Assembly (NCBI GenBank): GCA_038206235.1
Contig: JBBRBB010000008.1
Location: forward strand, 89,050-153,049
DNA length: 64,000 nucleotides
Origin: JBBRBB01 sp038206235
GTDB lineage: Bacteria > Bacteroidota > Bacteroidia > Chitinophagales > Chitinophagaceae
Reading direction: 5' to 3'
Position numbers and translations under genes: made by a program. Of the stretch, positions 33,889-43,905 are shown in pieces. The notes beneath the pieces were generated by a model. That model searched no databases. It saw only the letters and a list, made by a program, of their open reading frames with translations, and was not told the DNA's origin. Each line of letters opens with the position of its first letter. Within the stretch, counting starts at the first letter, position 1.

Positions 33889-36800
33889 TTAGAAGTTGAT
33901 ATTGATAGTTAACAAAAATTGTCTGTTGTTCGGATATTTAAAATCTGACACACCGGGTGTTGTATAAATATCAGGTGTGATAGTGGTTTGCGGGTCCTGT
34001 CCTAAAAATTTAGTGAACGTATAAACATTATCGGCAGATGCCGCAATACGAATATCATGCATACCCATTCGCTTAGAAAAATTCTGCGGCAGCATATAAG
34101 AGAGCGTTATATTTCGCAAAGCGATAAAGCTTCCGTCTTTCAAATATCTTGTAGAAGTTTCTGTAGAGCTGGCAGAATTTTGCGGACTTGGGTTTGATGC
34201 AATGTCGCCGGGCTTCGTCCATATACTGTAGCCATCAGGCAACACAACCTGGTTATAGTAAGGCTCGTTTCCATCATTCATAGTAAAGCGCAAAATATTG
34301 CTGAACACTTTATTGCCCTGCAAAAAATATGCGTTCACACTAAGTGAAATATTTTTATAAGAGAATGTGTTTGTAATACCGCCTTGGTATTTTGGCAATG
34401 CTGAACCCACTTCTTCATAACTCGCTTCTGCATAATTTGAAGTTGCCTCTCTTCCCGTTTCATTTCCCTGGTCGTCTTTTATAATTTTCTCCCAAAGCGG
34501 TGCGCCTGTTTGCGGATCAACACCCAAATACACAGGCATGTAAAATTCGTACAGGTTGCCGCCATTGCGATAAATTTGCGAGATAGCCCATTGCCCGGTT
34601 TTTATAAATGTGGCAGGCAGGTTTTTTAATTTGTTTGAATTAAAGCTGATGTTGAAATCTGTTGTCCATAAAAAATTTTTTGTTTGAATATTTCTTGAGC
34701 CAATGGCAATTTCGATTCCTTTGTTTTCAATCTCGCCAACATTTTCCCATCTCTGTTCAAAGCCTACGGACAGTGGTTGTGCTACCTGCAGCAAAAGATT
34801 TTTTGTGGTGTTGTGATATACATCAAGCGTAAGATTAATGCGGTTAAAGAAACTAACATCTGCACCTATATTTAATTGATACTTGCTTTCCCATGTCAGG
34901 TTAGGGCTGGGCAATTGCAAAGGCGTAGCGCCAGGCTGAGAATTGTATTGGGTTGAAAGAGAATACAAGCCCAGGTAACGGGATGCGCCAATATCCTGCG
35001 TACCGGTAACGCCATAGCCCGCCCTTATTTTCAAATTATCTATCACAAGGTTTCCTTTCAAAAAATCTTCATTGCTTATTATCCATGCTGCTGAAATTGC
35101 GGGAAAGGAACCATAGCGTTTTGATTTAGGAAATGCCGTAGAGCCGTCCAACCTGTATGAGCCTGTAATAAAATATTTGTTGAAGTAGCTATAATTCACC
35201 TGTGAAATAAAAGAGAGTATGGAGCCTTCATCAGCAGAGCCATTCACACTTAAATTATTTGATACTACATTCAAAACTTTTACACCAAGAGGCAAGCCTC
35301 TTCCGCTGCCGCCAAGAAATTCTGTTTTGCCGGTTTCATAAGCTGTACCTGCAAGCCCGCTTACATTGTGCTTGCCATAAGAAAAATTAAATTTAAAAAG
35401 ATTATTAAAAGTGCCGCCATAGTTTACGATATCCTGCTCATCCAAAAAACCTGTGCCGTGAAATTGCCCGGCTACAACCGGTGAATAGAAAGTTGTGCTC
35501 TTGCTGTAATCAGCAGAAACCCTGTTGGTGCTTGAGAAGCTGAGCCAGTTATTGATAACCACATTCAGCGAAGCATCATAATTTACATCGAAGCCTTTGT
35601 ATGGATGATCTGAATTTGCAATGGTGTGCACAGGATTTACTTTATCTCTTGACCACCATTTGAAAGAAACATTTCCATCCACATACAAAGGATTGCCTGC
35701 ACTGTCGTACGGATTATCCCATGGCAGATTGAGATAAGCATAATAAATATCATTGTAATCATAACTTCTTCCTGTAACGCCGCTGATATTTATATTATTG
35801 GTAAACGAAACTCTATCGCTGAAATGAAGACCCAGTCCGGCTCTTATGTTAATGCGCTTAAAATTTGTATTGAAATAAGTGCCTTTCTCATCGTAATAGC
35901 TCAAGCCTAAGTAATAATCATTTTTTTCTGTTTTGCCTGAAACGGAAATATAATAGTTCTGCATAAAAGCAGGTTTGAAAATTGTGGTGAGCCAATTGTA
36001 ATTACGGCTTTGCAGTTCAAGCGGTCTTTCAGCATAAAATTTCAGCAGGTCAATTTTATATGAATTCCCGGTATCAGAAGGAATATAATCGCGGTAAAAT
36101 TCTTTTTGATAATTATAGAGCTGGCTTCCGCTCATCATATCAAGACTGCCGAAATCGGGTGTGCGAAATCCTGTTGTTATTTTGGCTTCAAAATTTGCTT
36201 TTCCGTTTCGGGCTTTTTTTGTTGTAACTACAATTACACCCGAATTAGCCTGTGAGCCATATATAGCAGTTGCTGCAGCATCTTTTAATACGCTGATGCT
36301 TTCTACATCATTGGGATCAAAGTTGCCGCCGATAATTCCATCCACAACATAGAGCGGACTCTGCGTTGCATTTACAGATGATACACCACGCAAACGAATT
36401 TCTGCAGAAGCACCGGGAACACCACTGCTGTTTATTACTTCAAGCCCGGCAACTTTTCCCTGCAACAGAGAACCTATATCGTTTGTTGTAACATCGTTCA
36501 GCTTATCTGCTTTTACAACTGTAACGGAACTGGTAAGCTCGCTTCTTTTTTTATCGCTGTAACCAACAACAACTACTTCGTTTAAATCATTATTCGTTTC
36601 TTCAAGGCGAACGATAATATTTTTCTCGCTTTCATTTATGGTAACTTCTTTTGAAGCGAAACCCACTGCGCTTACCTGCAGTGTATTTTTTCCTGCGGAT
36701 AATAATATGCTGAAGCTGCCATCATCATTAGCGGCAAATGCTTTTGCATTTTGCTTTATTAAAAGCGTTGCTTTACTTACAGGAGTTCCGTCTTTTGATG

Positions 36801-36900
36801 ATACCACTCTACCGGAAACAGAATGTGTTTGCGCCCGTACAAATGAAGTGAGCATAAGCAGCATAAAAAGTAATCTGATGTTTTTAAAATGATGCTTCAT
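33889..36900 (-). CDS. SusC/RagA TonB-dependent outer-membrane receptor
   Basis: A 1003-residue TonB-dependent importer that works with the adjacent SusD. Signal peptide about 1-23; carboxypeptidase-D-like regulatory domain about 25-105 (SVSGRVVSSKDGTPVSKATL); plug domain about 115-235 (SGVPGASAEIRLRGVSSVNA, DAAATAIYGSQANSGVIVVTT); the rest is a 22-strand barrel ending in the aromatic LLTININF. The TonB box is the NEVVVVGYSDK region near 107. A candidate -7 box lies upstream at 36968. Confidence 0.95.
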   Translation of the reverse strand: MKHHFKNIRLLFMLLMLTSFVRAQTHSVSGRVVSSKDGTPVSKATLLIKQNAKAFAANDDGSFSILLSAGKNTLQVSAVGFASKEVTINESEKNIIVRLEETNNDLNEVVVVGYSDKKRSELTSSVTVVKADKLNDVTTNDIGSLLQGKVAGLEVINSSGVPGASAEIRLRGVSSVNATQSPLYVVDGIIGGNFDPNDVESISVLKDAAATAIYGSQANSGVIVVTTKKARNGKANFEAKITTGFRTPDFGSLDMMSGSQLYNYQKEFYRDYIPSDTGNSYKIDLLKFYAERPLELQSRNYNWLTTIFKPAFMQNYYISVSGKTEKNDYYLGLSYYDEKGTYFNTNFKRINIRAGLGLHFSDRVSFTNNINISGVTGRSYDYNDIYYAYLNLPWDNPYDSAGNPLYVDGNVSFKWWSRDKVNPVHTIANSDHPYKGFDVNYDASLNVVINNWLSFSSTNRVSADYSKSTTFYSPVVAGQFHGTGFLDEQDIVNYGGTFNNLFKFNFSYGKHNVSGLAGTAYETGKTEFLGGSGRGLPLGVKVLNVVSNNLSVNGSADEGSILSFISQVNYSYFNKYFITGSYRLDGSTAFPKSKRYGSFPAISAAWIISNEDFLKGNLVIDNLKIRAGYGVTGTQDIGASRYLGLYSLSTQYNSQPGATPLQLPSPNLTWESKYQLNIGADVSFFNRINLTLDVYHNTTKNLLLQVAQPLSVGFEQRWENVGEIENKGIEIAIGSRNIQTKNFLWTTDFNISFNSNKLKNLPATFIKTGQWAISQIYRNGGNLYEFYMPVYLGVDPQTGAPLWEKIIKDDQGNETGREATSNYAEASYEEVGSALPKYQGGITNTFSYKNISLSVNAYFLQGNKVFSNILRFTMNDGNEPYYNQVVLPDGYSIWTKPGDIASNPSPQNSASSTETSTRYLKDGSFIALRNITLSYMLPQNFSKRMGMHDIRIAASADNVYTFTKFLGQDPQTTITPDIYTTPGVSDFKYPNNRQFLLTININF

Positions 36901-36967
36901 CCGGCGTAGTTGTTACAATTTGGTTAGAGATAGAGATTAAAAAGATTAGAAAGAAAATACCCGAAAA

Positions 36968-36975
36968 CAAAGCTA
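36968..36975 (-). promoter_or_regulatory. Candidate -7 box for the SusC operon
   Basis: On the minus strand TAGCTTTG, matching TAnnTTTG, about 70 bases upstream of the SusC start. No matched -33 element is clear. Confidence 0.35.
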
Positions 36976-37077
36976 ACGTAAAAAATAATTAAAATAAAAA
37001 AATAAGATTTCTTTCATTTGGTTATTTTTATTTTTTATTTTGGCTTGAAGTCATTTCCAAAATTCAATAAATTTTTT

Positions 37078-37947
37078 ATGCGAACCTCCGCTAAAACAGG
37101 ATTATTTTATGCTTTCATCACAACTATTTTCTGGGGCATTTGGGGTGCTTATATTGAAATACCGGAGAAGGCGGGTTTTCCTGCAACGCTGGGCTATGTA
37201 GTTTGGAGCTTAACCATGATTATTCCTGTAGTAGTATTAGCCATTTTTAATAAAGGGTGGAAACCTGAAAAAGATATTCGTTCTGTTTTGCTTGGTTTAA
37301 TAATCGGTTTATCAGGTGCAGGAGGTCAATTAATTTTATTCGAAGCATTGCGGGACGGACCGGCATACATTGTATTCCCTATCATTTCTTTATTCCCTGT
37401 ATTAACCATTGCACTCTCATTAATTTTTTTAAAAGAAAAAACAGGGCGCAGGCAGTGGTTGGGAATAACATTCGCTTTAATAGCTGCAGTGCTGCTTGCC
37501 AATCCTAAATTAAGCGCAGGCATTACAAAAAATTATACATGGTTATGGCTTTCTGCTCTTGTGTTTATTATGTGGGGAGTGCAGGCATTCGTAATGAAAT
37601 TCGCCAACAATACCATGCGGGCTGAAACTATTTTTTTGTACATGACAATTTCAGCCTTAGCGCTTATACCCGTGGCAATACTGATGACTGATTTTTCAAA
37701 GCCGGTATATTGGGGATTCAGAGGTCCCTATCTTGCTGCAATGGTGCATCTGCTCAATTCAGTCGGGGCGCTTACACTTGTGTATGCTTTACGTTATGGA
37801 AAAGCAATTGTGATAGTGCCGCTCACAGGATTGTCGCCGGTAATCACGGTTATCTTATCACTATTATTATACAGTGTAATTCCGGGTGCTGCGCTTACTG
37901 CAGGACTTATTATTGCGGCGATAGCAATTTTTTTATTGTCTGAATAG
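37078..37947 (+). CDS. EamA/DMT-family membrane transporter
   Basis: A 289-residue integral membrane protein with two EamA halves of about five helices each (start MRTSAKTGLFYAF). Each half carries typical motifs: GQLILFEALRDGPAYIVFPI near 83-102, LTIALSLIFLKEKTGRRQWLG near 108-128 in the first, AIVIVPLTGLSPVITVILS near 240-258 in the second. A frame beginning with TTG at 37018 is 20 codons longer and not preferred. Substrate (amino acid, nucleotide-sugar or other) cannot be inferred. It is divergent from the SusC operon. Confidence 0.85.
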   Translation: MRTSAKTGLFYAFITTIFWGIWGAYIEIPEKAGFPATLGYVVWSLTMIIPVVVLAIFNKGWKPEKDIRSVLLGLIIGLSGAGGQLILFEALRDGPAYIVFPIISLFPVLTIALSLIFLKEKTGRRQWLGITFALIAAVLLANPKLSAGITKNYTWLWLSALVFIMWGVQAFVMKFANNTMRAETIFLYMTISALALIPVAILMTDFSKPVYWGFRGPYLAAMVHLLNSVGALTLVYALRYGKAIVIVPLTGLSPVITVILSLLLYSVIPGAALTAGLIIAAIAIFLLSE

Positions 37948-38143
37948 AGCGCTATCGTGAGTTCTTTAAGTTGCAGCGTCGTCTCTCGCAAATACAATTG
38001 TTGCTGACAAAAAACATACTGAACAATATTTGATGAAATTAAATGTCAAAAAATTTTTAAGGAAGAAGAAAATAGTAAGAATAGCGGAAAAGAGAGATGA
38101 AATATTATTTTTTTTAAAAGGCCGGAAGAAAGAAATTTAGGAT

Positions 38144-38641
38144 TTATTTTCTTAAAAAAATTTGTGTAAAAAATATAATTCCCTGCTTATCTTTTGCCAC
38201 GCCGATGCCGGTAAAAGAATAATCGCCTTCAATGTTTTTTTTATGCGCTGCACTATGAAGCCAACCATTAACAACAGCTTTGGCAGTTAACATTCCGGAC
38301 GCTACATTTTCTGCTGCTCCATGTAAGTTGCCAAAAGAAACTGCAATATTGGTAATGCGTTTTTCAAAACCTTCGTGCCCAAATGAAGTAATACCAGTAG
38401 CCATATCTGCACTATGTGCAGCCGCTTCTTTTGAGGCTGCGTCAAACATTTGCAGGGAGTCTTTGCCAATTGATTCCCTGTATTGATTTATATAAAATAA
38501 AATATCTTTTTCAATACCATCTAAATTAATTTCAGCATAATCGCTGCTGTTATTTGCAACTGCAATGGTTCTGTGCTGAGCACAGGATGTAAAAGATATT
38601 ACCAGCAAAATCAGCAGGAGATTTTTTTTCAATCCGTTCAT
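38144..38641 (-). CDS. CAP-domain lipoprotein
   Basis: A 165-residue protein of the CAP superfamily (SCP/PR-1-like) with lipoprotein signal MNGLKKNLLLILLVISFTSC (Cys20). Core motifs are INQYRESIGKDSLQMFD near 50-66, AAAHSADMATGITSFGHEG, GAAENVA and LHSAAHKKNIEGDY, including the His/Glu pairs of the CAP cleft. Family roles are diverse and mostly not enzymatic as shown. A TTG-initiated frame 11 codons longer is rejected because the signal peptide starts best at 38641. Confidence 0.83.
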   Translation of the reverse strand: MNGLKKNLLLILLVISFTSCAQHRTIAVANNSSDYAEINLDGIEKDILFYINQYRESIGKDSLQMFDAASKEAAAHSADMATGITSFGHEGFEKRITNIAVSFGNLHGAAENVASGMLTAKAVVNGWLHSAAHKKNIEGDYSFTGIGVAKDKQGIIFFTQIFLRK

Positions 38642-39196
38642 AAAAGAATAATAAATTTTTTTAGCCTTAGTCAATTTTTATACCCGGTACAGGGAATGTA
38701 ATGTTAAAGCGAAGTAATCTTCAGGGGGTTAAAAACTTCTCTTTCTTAAAACCAAATTCACGTTTTAATACAACGATTAATTTGATACTGTTGATATATT
38801 TTGAATGAAATATTTTAAAAAGAGTTTCATTTTACAATCTTCGCGGCATACTTGTGGTTTCCTAACATTGAAAACAATGCATTTTATAAAAAATAAAAAT
38901 TGTAACTGGAAACTCTATCACGGGTTTTATTTTGGTTATTACAACGCGAAAACTCAACCAGCCCTAAAAGAGAAAAATTAAAGCGGATACAAAATGCTTA
39001 TTCCATAATTATCTGCATTCTTCTTTTTGTTACGCTTCTTTATATGTTGCTTGATAAATCATCAAACTAAATAATTTTTTTCTTTTGTGATATGATGATA
39101 TTTATTTCAGATATTACATCATAACATTGCATTGCTCTCCCTCTAAAAAGATCATCTGTGAGTAAATAAAAAGAGATTGAAACACAAGCGTGCTTT
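38642..39196. other. 555-bp spacer, no confident gene
   Basis: AT-rich sequence without a tRNA, strong terminator or repeat copy. The only coding-like stretch is an open frame without ATG from about 38906 to 39070 (+), ending IICILLFVTLLYMLLDKSSN, which looks like a membrane helix and may be a remnant of a small membrane protein. Confidence 0.35.
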
Positions 39197-39622
39197 ATGA
39201 ATAAAAAGAAGCAGGGAATAGATATAATTGATAAAGTGCTCGATGCATGCTATAAAGCTTACCCTTATCAACTGTTTATTATGAGCCTGATGCACCAGTA
39301 TGAAGAACGGGGCAGCCTGAGTAAAAAACAACTGCAGGGCTTGTATCAAAAAGCGCTGGATGTAAAAGAGATTCCGCCCAACTGGCTTGCCACATTAGAA
39401 GCGATCATTTTAAAGATGCCAACAAAGTATAAATCTGAAATGCCTGAGCATACACCGCTTTACAGCAAAGATGAAGAGGCGGGGAAATTAATAACAGATA
39501 TTCTGGCGAAATATCCGCAGCATAAACGGGTTTTATTTTTGCAATTAAAGTATGATAACAATGAAGTATTAACTACAGCAGAAATAACTGAATTGAAAAA
39601 ATTTCAAAAGCTGCTTTTGTAG
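39197..39622 (+). CDS. Hypothetical protein, 141 residues
   Basis: Helical, charged protein starting MNKKKQGIDIIDKVLDACYK, with TPR-like periodicity (YPYQLFIMSLMHQYEERGSL, LQGLYQKALDVKEIPPNWLA) and no signal peptide. It looks like a compact helical-repeat protein of unknown role. The ATG lies after an AT-rich spacer; it converges on the MBL-fold gene. Confidence 0.6.
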   Translation: MNKKKQGIDIIDKVLDACYKAYPYQLFIMSLMHQYEERGSLSKKQLQGLYQKALDVKEIPPNWLATLEAIILKMPTKYKSEMPEHTPLYSKDEEAGKLITDILAKYPQHKRVLFLQLKYDNNEVLTTAEITELKKFQKLLL

Positions 39623-39710
39623 CTTTCATTTTTCGAACCTCACGAAACATGAGTGATAAAAAATTTGCCGTTGCTCCTTTATAATGATGGAATGATTCTA
39701 AAAAAATACT

Positions 39711-40352
39711 TCAGTCAACCAAAAAAGGATTATGTTTTTTCTCATGCCCGATAGCAGTAGCATTGCCATGCCCCGGATATACAATCGTTTCATCCGGGAG
39801 CACAAATAATTTTTCTCTTATGGTTTTTAATAATTGGTTATGATTTCCCCCGGGCAAATCACTTCTTCCAATGCTTTCTAAAAACAATACATCGCCACCG
39901 ATAATAAAATGCTGCGCTTCGCAATAAAAGCAAATGCTGCCGGGGGAATGTCCGGGGGTAAATATTACCTTCAATTCATCATCACCTAAGCGAACAACAT
40001 CACCCTCATTTAAAAAATGAATGGGTCCTGCATAATTTTTAAACGTTAATCCGTACATGAGGCCCGATGCAGGGGCCAGTGCAAATAATTTTTTTTCAAG
40101 AGGGTGTATATACAGTTCAAGCTGATAATTTTCTGCCACCCATTTATTCCCAAACACATGGTCTAAATGACAATGCGTATTTATTAATTGCACCGGCTTT
40201 AATCTATGAGTGTTTATGTGTTCCTGCAGCGTTCTTTCTTCTTCAGTGAAATAGCAGCCGGGGTCAATAATAATCGCATCGCCCTTTTCGTTGCTTAGCA
40301 CGTATGTATTTTCCTGTACCGGGTTGAATGTAAAAAAAGCTATCTTTATCAT
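39711..40352 (-). CDS. Metallo-beta-lactamase-fold hydrolase (glyoxalase II-like)
   Basis: A 213-residue di-metal hydrolase: THCHLDHVFG (HxHxDH motif) near 59-68, FTPGHSPGSICFY near 131-143, DVLFLESIGRSDLPGGN near 153-169 and VYPGHGNATAIGHEKK near 192-207. Closest to the glyoxalase II/YcbL-type group (short, without the C-terminal helical domain of human GLO2). Likely hydrolyses a thioester such as S-lactoyl conjugates; the cosubstrate thiol in this organism is not known. It is divergent from the large OMP gene. Confidence 0.87.
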   Translation of the reverse strand: MIKIAFFTFNPVQENTYVLSNEKGDAIIIDPGCYFTEEERTLQEHINTHRLKPVQLINTHCHLDHVFGNKWVAENYQLELYIHPLEKKLFALAPASGLMYGLTFKNYAGPIHFLNEGDVVRLGDDELKVIFTPGHSPGSICFYCEAQHFIIGGDVLFLESIGRSDLPGGNHNQLLKTIREKLFVLPDETIVYPGHGNATAIGHEKKHNPFLVD

Positions 40353-40409
40353 AACAATTTTTTTTACAAGTTGATTACAACATTATACTACTTTTAATGA
40401 CTCTAATGA

Positions 40410-43400
40410 ATGGTTATGCAAATTAAACGCTTTAAAGCAAGGTTATTTTTCTTTGTTGCTGCCCTCTTACTTTCTGCTCTGTCTTATGCACAGGTAAACA
40501 CCGTTGAATATGGCAAAAACCGCATCCAGTATAAAAAGTTTACATGGAAATTTTACCAGAGTACAAATTTTAATACCTATTTTAACCAGGGCGGTCTCGA
40601 GCTTGCAAAATATACTGCACAGGTTGCAGAGGAAGAATTAAGTTCGATTGAAAGCAGCACGGAATACTCACTTCAGCGAAGAGCCAATCTTGTTATTTAT
40701 GATCATTATGACGATTATAAATCGAGCAATATAGGACTTGGAATAGACTGGCAAAATTCAGGCGGATTAACGAAGCTTGTGAATAATAAAGTGGCCTTAT
40801 ATTTTGATGGCAATCATAATACCCTTCGTCTGAAAATAAGAGAAGGCATTGCCCGCATACTTACCGATAATATTTTATTTGGAGATGATTTAGGAGAATT
40901 TGCCAGCAACCAGGCTCTTCTTGATTTACCCCAATGGTTAACGGATGGATATGTTGAATATATTGCCGCGCCCTGGAGCACACAAAAAGATGATGAGCTT
41001 AAAAGCGCCATGCTCAGCGGCGATTACAACAAGTTTTACCAGTTTGCTTTTGATAAGCCGCTACTCGCAGGCCACGCCTTCTGGTATTATATTGCCCGGA
41101 AATATAAACCTGAAAATGTTACCTACTTTCTATATCTCGCAAGATTATATAAGAACCTGAATACAGCATCGGAGAGAATTTGCAAAAAGAAATTTAAAGA
41201 TGTGCTTGTTGATTTTATGAACGAGGAGCAAGACCGTTATGTAAAAGATCTAAAGCAACGCCGCAATGCACCGCGTGGCAAGCTTTCTGTAGTAGAAGAT
41301 ATTGGTAAAAACGATTTTTTTCATTTCACCGCCAATCCTAATCCAAGAAATAATTCTTACGCTGTTGTTCAATTCACTAAAGGAAAGTATTTCGCTAAAT
41401 ATTATAATACACTGCTCGAGCCAAAGACTTTACTTGAGTATGGAGTAAGAGCACAGCAGGGAAACATCAATCCCAATTATCCCATACTTGCCTGGGATGG
41501 AAAGGGTTCCCGCCTGCTCTGCATTTATTCAAAAGAAGGTAAGAGTTACATGTTTGTGTACGATGTGATTGCCAACATAAAACGCTTTAAGCAGCAGATT
41601 GAAGGCTTTGACCAAATTCTGGATGCAGGTTATATTTTTGATGCGAACACACTGCTTTTAAGCGCTGTGAAAAATGGACATTCAGATTTGTATACCTATA
41701 GAATAGACAATGGCAAAACAAAACAAATAACAAATGATGTGTATGATGATCTTGACCCTACGTTTGTTTCATTCCCTGATCGCCTTGGAATAATTTTCTC
41801 TTCAAACAGACCGGGCGTAAATGCACCGGATGCAGATACTGTGCTGCCAAGCCACAATCATTTTAATATTTTTCTTGCAGATATTAATAATAACAGCGAG
41901 TTCAGGCAAATAACACAGCTTACTAAGATGAAATATGGCAATGCCCGCTATCCCATGCAATACAACGTGAATCATTTCACTTTTGTATCAGATGAAAATG
42001 GAATCAATAATCGCTGGGCAGGCTTTTTCAGTACACAAACAGGCGGGCTTGATACCTTATTTTATATTGGAGATGATGTATTGCATAATCCCGATGATAA
42101 AGACCTCGACTCAACCCTGCGGGCATGGCAAAAAACACAGCCAGACAGCATCAGCTTCTTTAAAGTGTATGAAGATTCAACTTATACTTTCCCCATCACA
42201 AATTATCAAAGCAGCCTGGTGGAAACGCGTGTCGCCGGTAATAACGACCAGGTAAGTGAAGTAAGAAGAGAGGGCGACCTGAAATTTTTGTACAAGCTAA
42301 GAGTAGATTCAGCTACCCTGCGCAAACGAAATATAAATGCAAGACCCACAGAATATATAAAAAACAAAATTCAGTTAGAAAGAATAGCAAGCGGAAATAT
42401 TATTGAACGTCCTTTTGCTGACACAGCAGGCGATAACAATAAAAATATTTTTCAAAATGAATTTGAAGAGGAAAAAAAAGATTCTGCAGGTATCACTATA
42501 AATTTACCGGAGCCTGTTATTCCAAAACCGGATCTGCTTGCTAAAGCACGCTTATATAATTATCGTTTAAAATTTGATGCAGATTATATTCTTGCAGGTT
42601 TTACCAACAATGTATTGGTAAACCGCTATCAGCCTTATTCCGGCGCAGGTCCTATAGTTTTAAATACCGGCGACTTTCTCAATTTTGCTTTTAGAGTTGG
42701 TGTTAGTGATGTATTTGAAGATATAAAAATTATTGGCGGTTTTCGTTTGGGTACTACACTTACTGATAAAGATGTTTTTGTATCCTTTCAAAATTTTAGA
42801 AAACGCATAGACTGGGGCCTCACTTATTACAGAAGTAATACCAGCAATTATCTTGGCTTTTTCAAGGGTGATCTTCTCAGGTTCGACAATGTTTTATATA
42901 CTAATATTTACCAGTTTAATTTCACTTATCCTTTCAATGAAATAAAAAGCTTCCGTGCTCAGGCAGGCATCAGGATTGATAAGGGTGTAATAAAACCTTT
43001 CGATTTTTTCGGCTTGCCAGATCCCTCTGCACTTGGAGTTCCTGATTCCTCTTCCAGCACATTGCTAACACGTTTTGAGTATGTGCACGACAATACCATA
43101 AACCCCACAGAAAATATCTGGAACGGCTTGCGCTGGAAGGTTTATACAGATTTGTATTTGCCTGTAAGCAAAAGCTCTTATAAAAGAACAACCATGAATA
43201 TCGGTTTCGATGCAAGGCATTATTATAAAATATACCGCAACTTTATTTGGGCGGCAAGAGCAGCAGGAGATTTTTCTTTTGGAGATGCTAAATTGATATA
43301 CTATCTCGGCGGCGCCGATGGCTGGTTTTCTCCGAAATTTAATTTCACAAATGCTCCTTCACCCAATGAGAATTATGTCTTTCAAACACTCGCTGTAAAC

Positions 43401-43805
43401 ATGCGGGGTTACATACAAAATGTGGCCAATGGCAGCAATGCTGTGGTAATAAATAGTGAGTTTCGGTTGCCTGTGTTTACCACCTTTTTTAATAAACCAA
43501 TCAATAATGCATTTGTCCGCAATTTTCAGTTGATACAATTTTTCGATTTGGGCACAGCCTGGAATGGAAGCTTTAAAAACATTCAAAGACCTACCAATAT
43601 TTTTGGGCCGGAGCCAGGACCAAATCCCAATCCTGTTATCGTGCGGCAAAGAGCCGGTGGTATCGGGCCTTTTGCCGGTGGCTATGGATTTGGCGTAAGA
43701 AGCACGCTGCTCGGATATTTTATGAAGCTGGATGCAGGCTGGCCGATGAACGTATTTTTTGCCGGAAAGCCTGTATGGTATTTTGCTTTGGGTTTCGATT
43801 TTTAA
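40410..43805 (+). CDS. Large envelope protein: TolB-like propeller plus outer-membrane barrel
   Basis: A 1131-residue exported protein: signal peptide (LFFFVAALLLSALSYAQ), an N-terminal gluzincin-like region (about 30-290, with LPQWLTDGYVEYIAAPW), a central beta-propeller-like region (about 290-560, with Asp/Asn repeats such as DDLDPTFVSFPDRLGIIFSS), a low-complexity linker near 660-720 and a C-terminal 16-strand-like barrel (residues about 740-1131, ending FALGFDF). The barrel has bacterial surface-antigen features (YYLGGADGWFSP, FRLPVFTTFF). This is a common Bacteroidota architecture of unknown function. MQIKRF two codons on is an alternative start. Confidence 0.75.
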   Translation: MVMQIKRFKARLFFFVAALLLSALSYAQVNTVEYGKNRIQYKKFTWKFYQSTNFNTYFNQGGLELAKYTAQVAEEELSSIESSTEYSLQRRANLVIYDHYDDYKSSNIGLGIDWQNSGGLTKLVNNKVALYFDGNHNTLRLKIREGIARILTDNILFGDDLGEFASNQALLDLPQWLTDGYVEYIAAPWSTQKDDELKSAMLSGDYNKFYQFAFDKPLLAGHAFWYYIARKYKPENVTYFLYLARLYKNLNTASERICKKKFKDVLVDFMNEEQDRYVKDLKQRRNAPRGKLSVVEDIGKNDFFHFTANPNPRNNSYAVVQFTKGKYFAKYYNTLLEPKTLLEYGVRAQQGNINPNYPILAWDGKGSRLLCIYSKEGKSYMFVYDVIANIKRFKQQIEGFDQILDAGYIFDANTLLLSAVKNGHSDLYTYRIDNGKTKQITNDVYDDLDPTFVSFPDRLGIIFSSNRPGVNAPDADTVLPSHNHFNIFLADINNNSEFRQITQLTKMKYGNARYPMQYNVNHFTFVSDENGINNRWAGFFSTQTGGLDTLFYIGDDVLHNPDDKDLDSTLRAWQKTQPDSISFFKVYEDSTYTFPITNYQSSLVETRVAGNNDQVSEVRREGDLKFLYKLRVDSATLRKRNINARPTEYIKNKIQLERIASGNIIERPFADTAGDNNKNIFQNEFEEEKKDSAGITINLPEPVIPKPDLLAKARLYNYRLKFDADYILAGFTNNVLVNRYQPYSGAGPIVLNTGDFLNFAFRVGVSDVFEDIKIIGGFRLGTTLTDKDVFVSFQNFRKRIDWGLTYYRSNTSNYLGFFKGDLLRFDNVLYTNIYQFNFTYPFNEIKSFRAQAGIRIDKGVIKPFDFFGLPDPSALGVPDSSSSTLLTRFEYVHDNTINPTENIWNGLRWKVYTDLYLPVSKSSYKRTTMNIGFDARHYYKIYRNFIWAARAAGDFSFGDAKLIYYLGGADGWFSPKFNFTNAPSPNENYVFQTLAVNMRGYIQNVANGSNAVVINSEFRLPVFTTFFNKPINNAFVRNFQLIQFFDLGTAWNGSFKNIQRPTNIFGPEPGPNPNPVIVRQRAGGIGPFAGGYGFGVRSTLLGYFMKLDAGWPMNVFFAGKPVWYFALGFDF

Positions 43806-43905
43806 AAGAGGATAGTTTTTTATAAATGACTTTTTGTATAATGTTTATGGGGATACCCGAGACAGCCTGTTCGTTAGTGGCAAGTATGACAAAAAATCTA
43901 AGAAT

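Noticed and set aside
43834..43905. Longer start of the second DinB protein
   Set aside because: The extra residues fall in the GTTAG-containing upstream flank shared with the first DinB gene; the downstream Met gives the normal family N-terminus.
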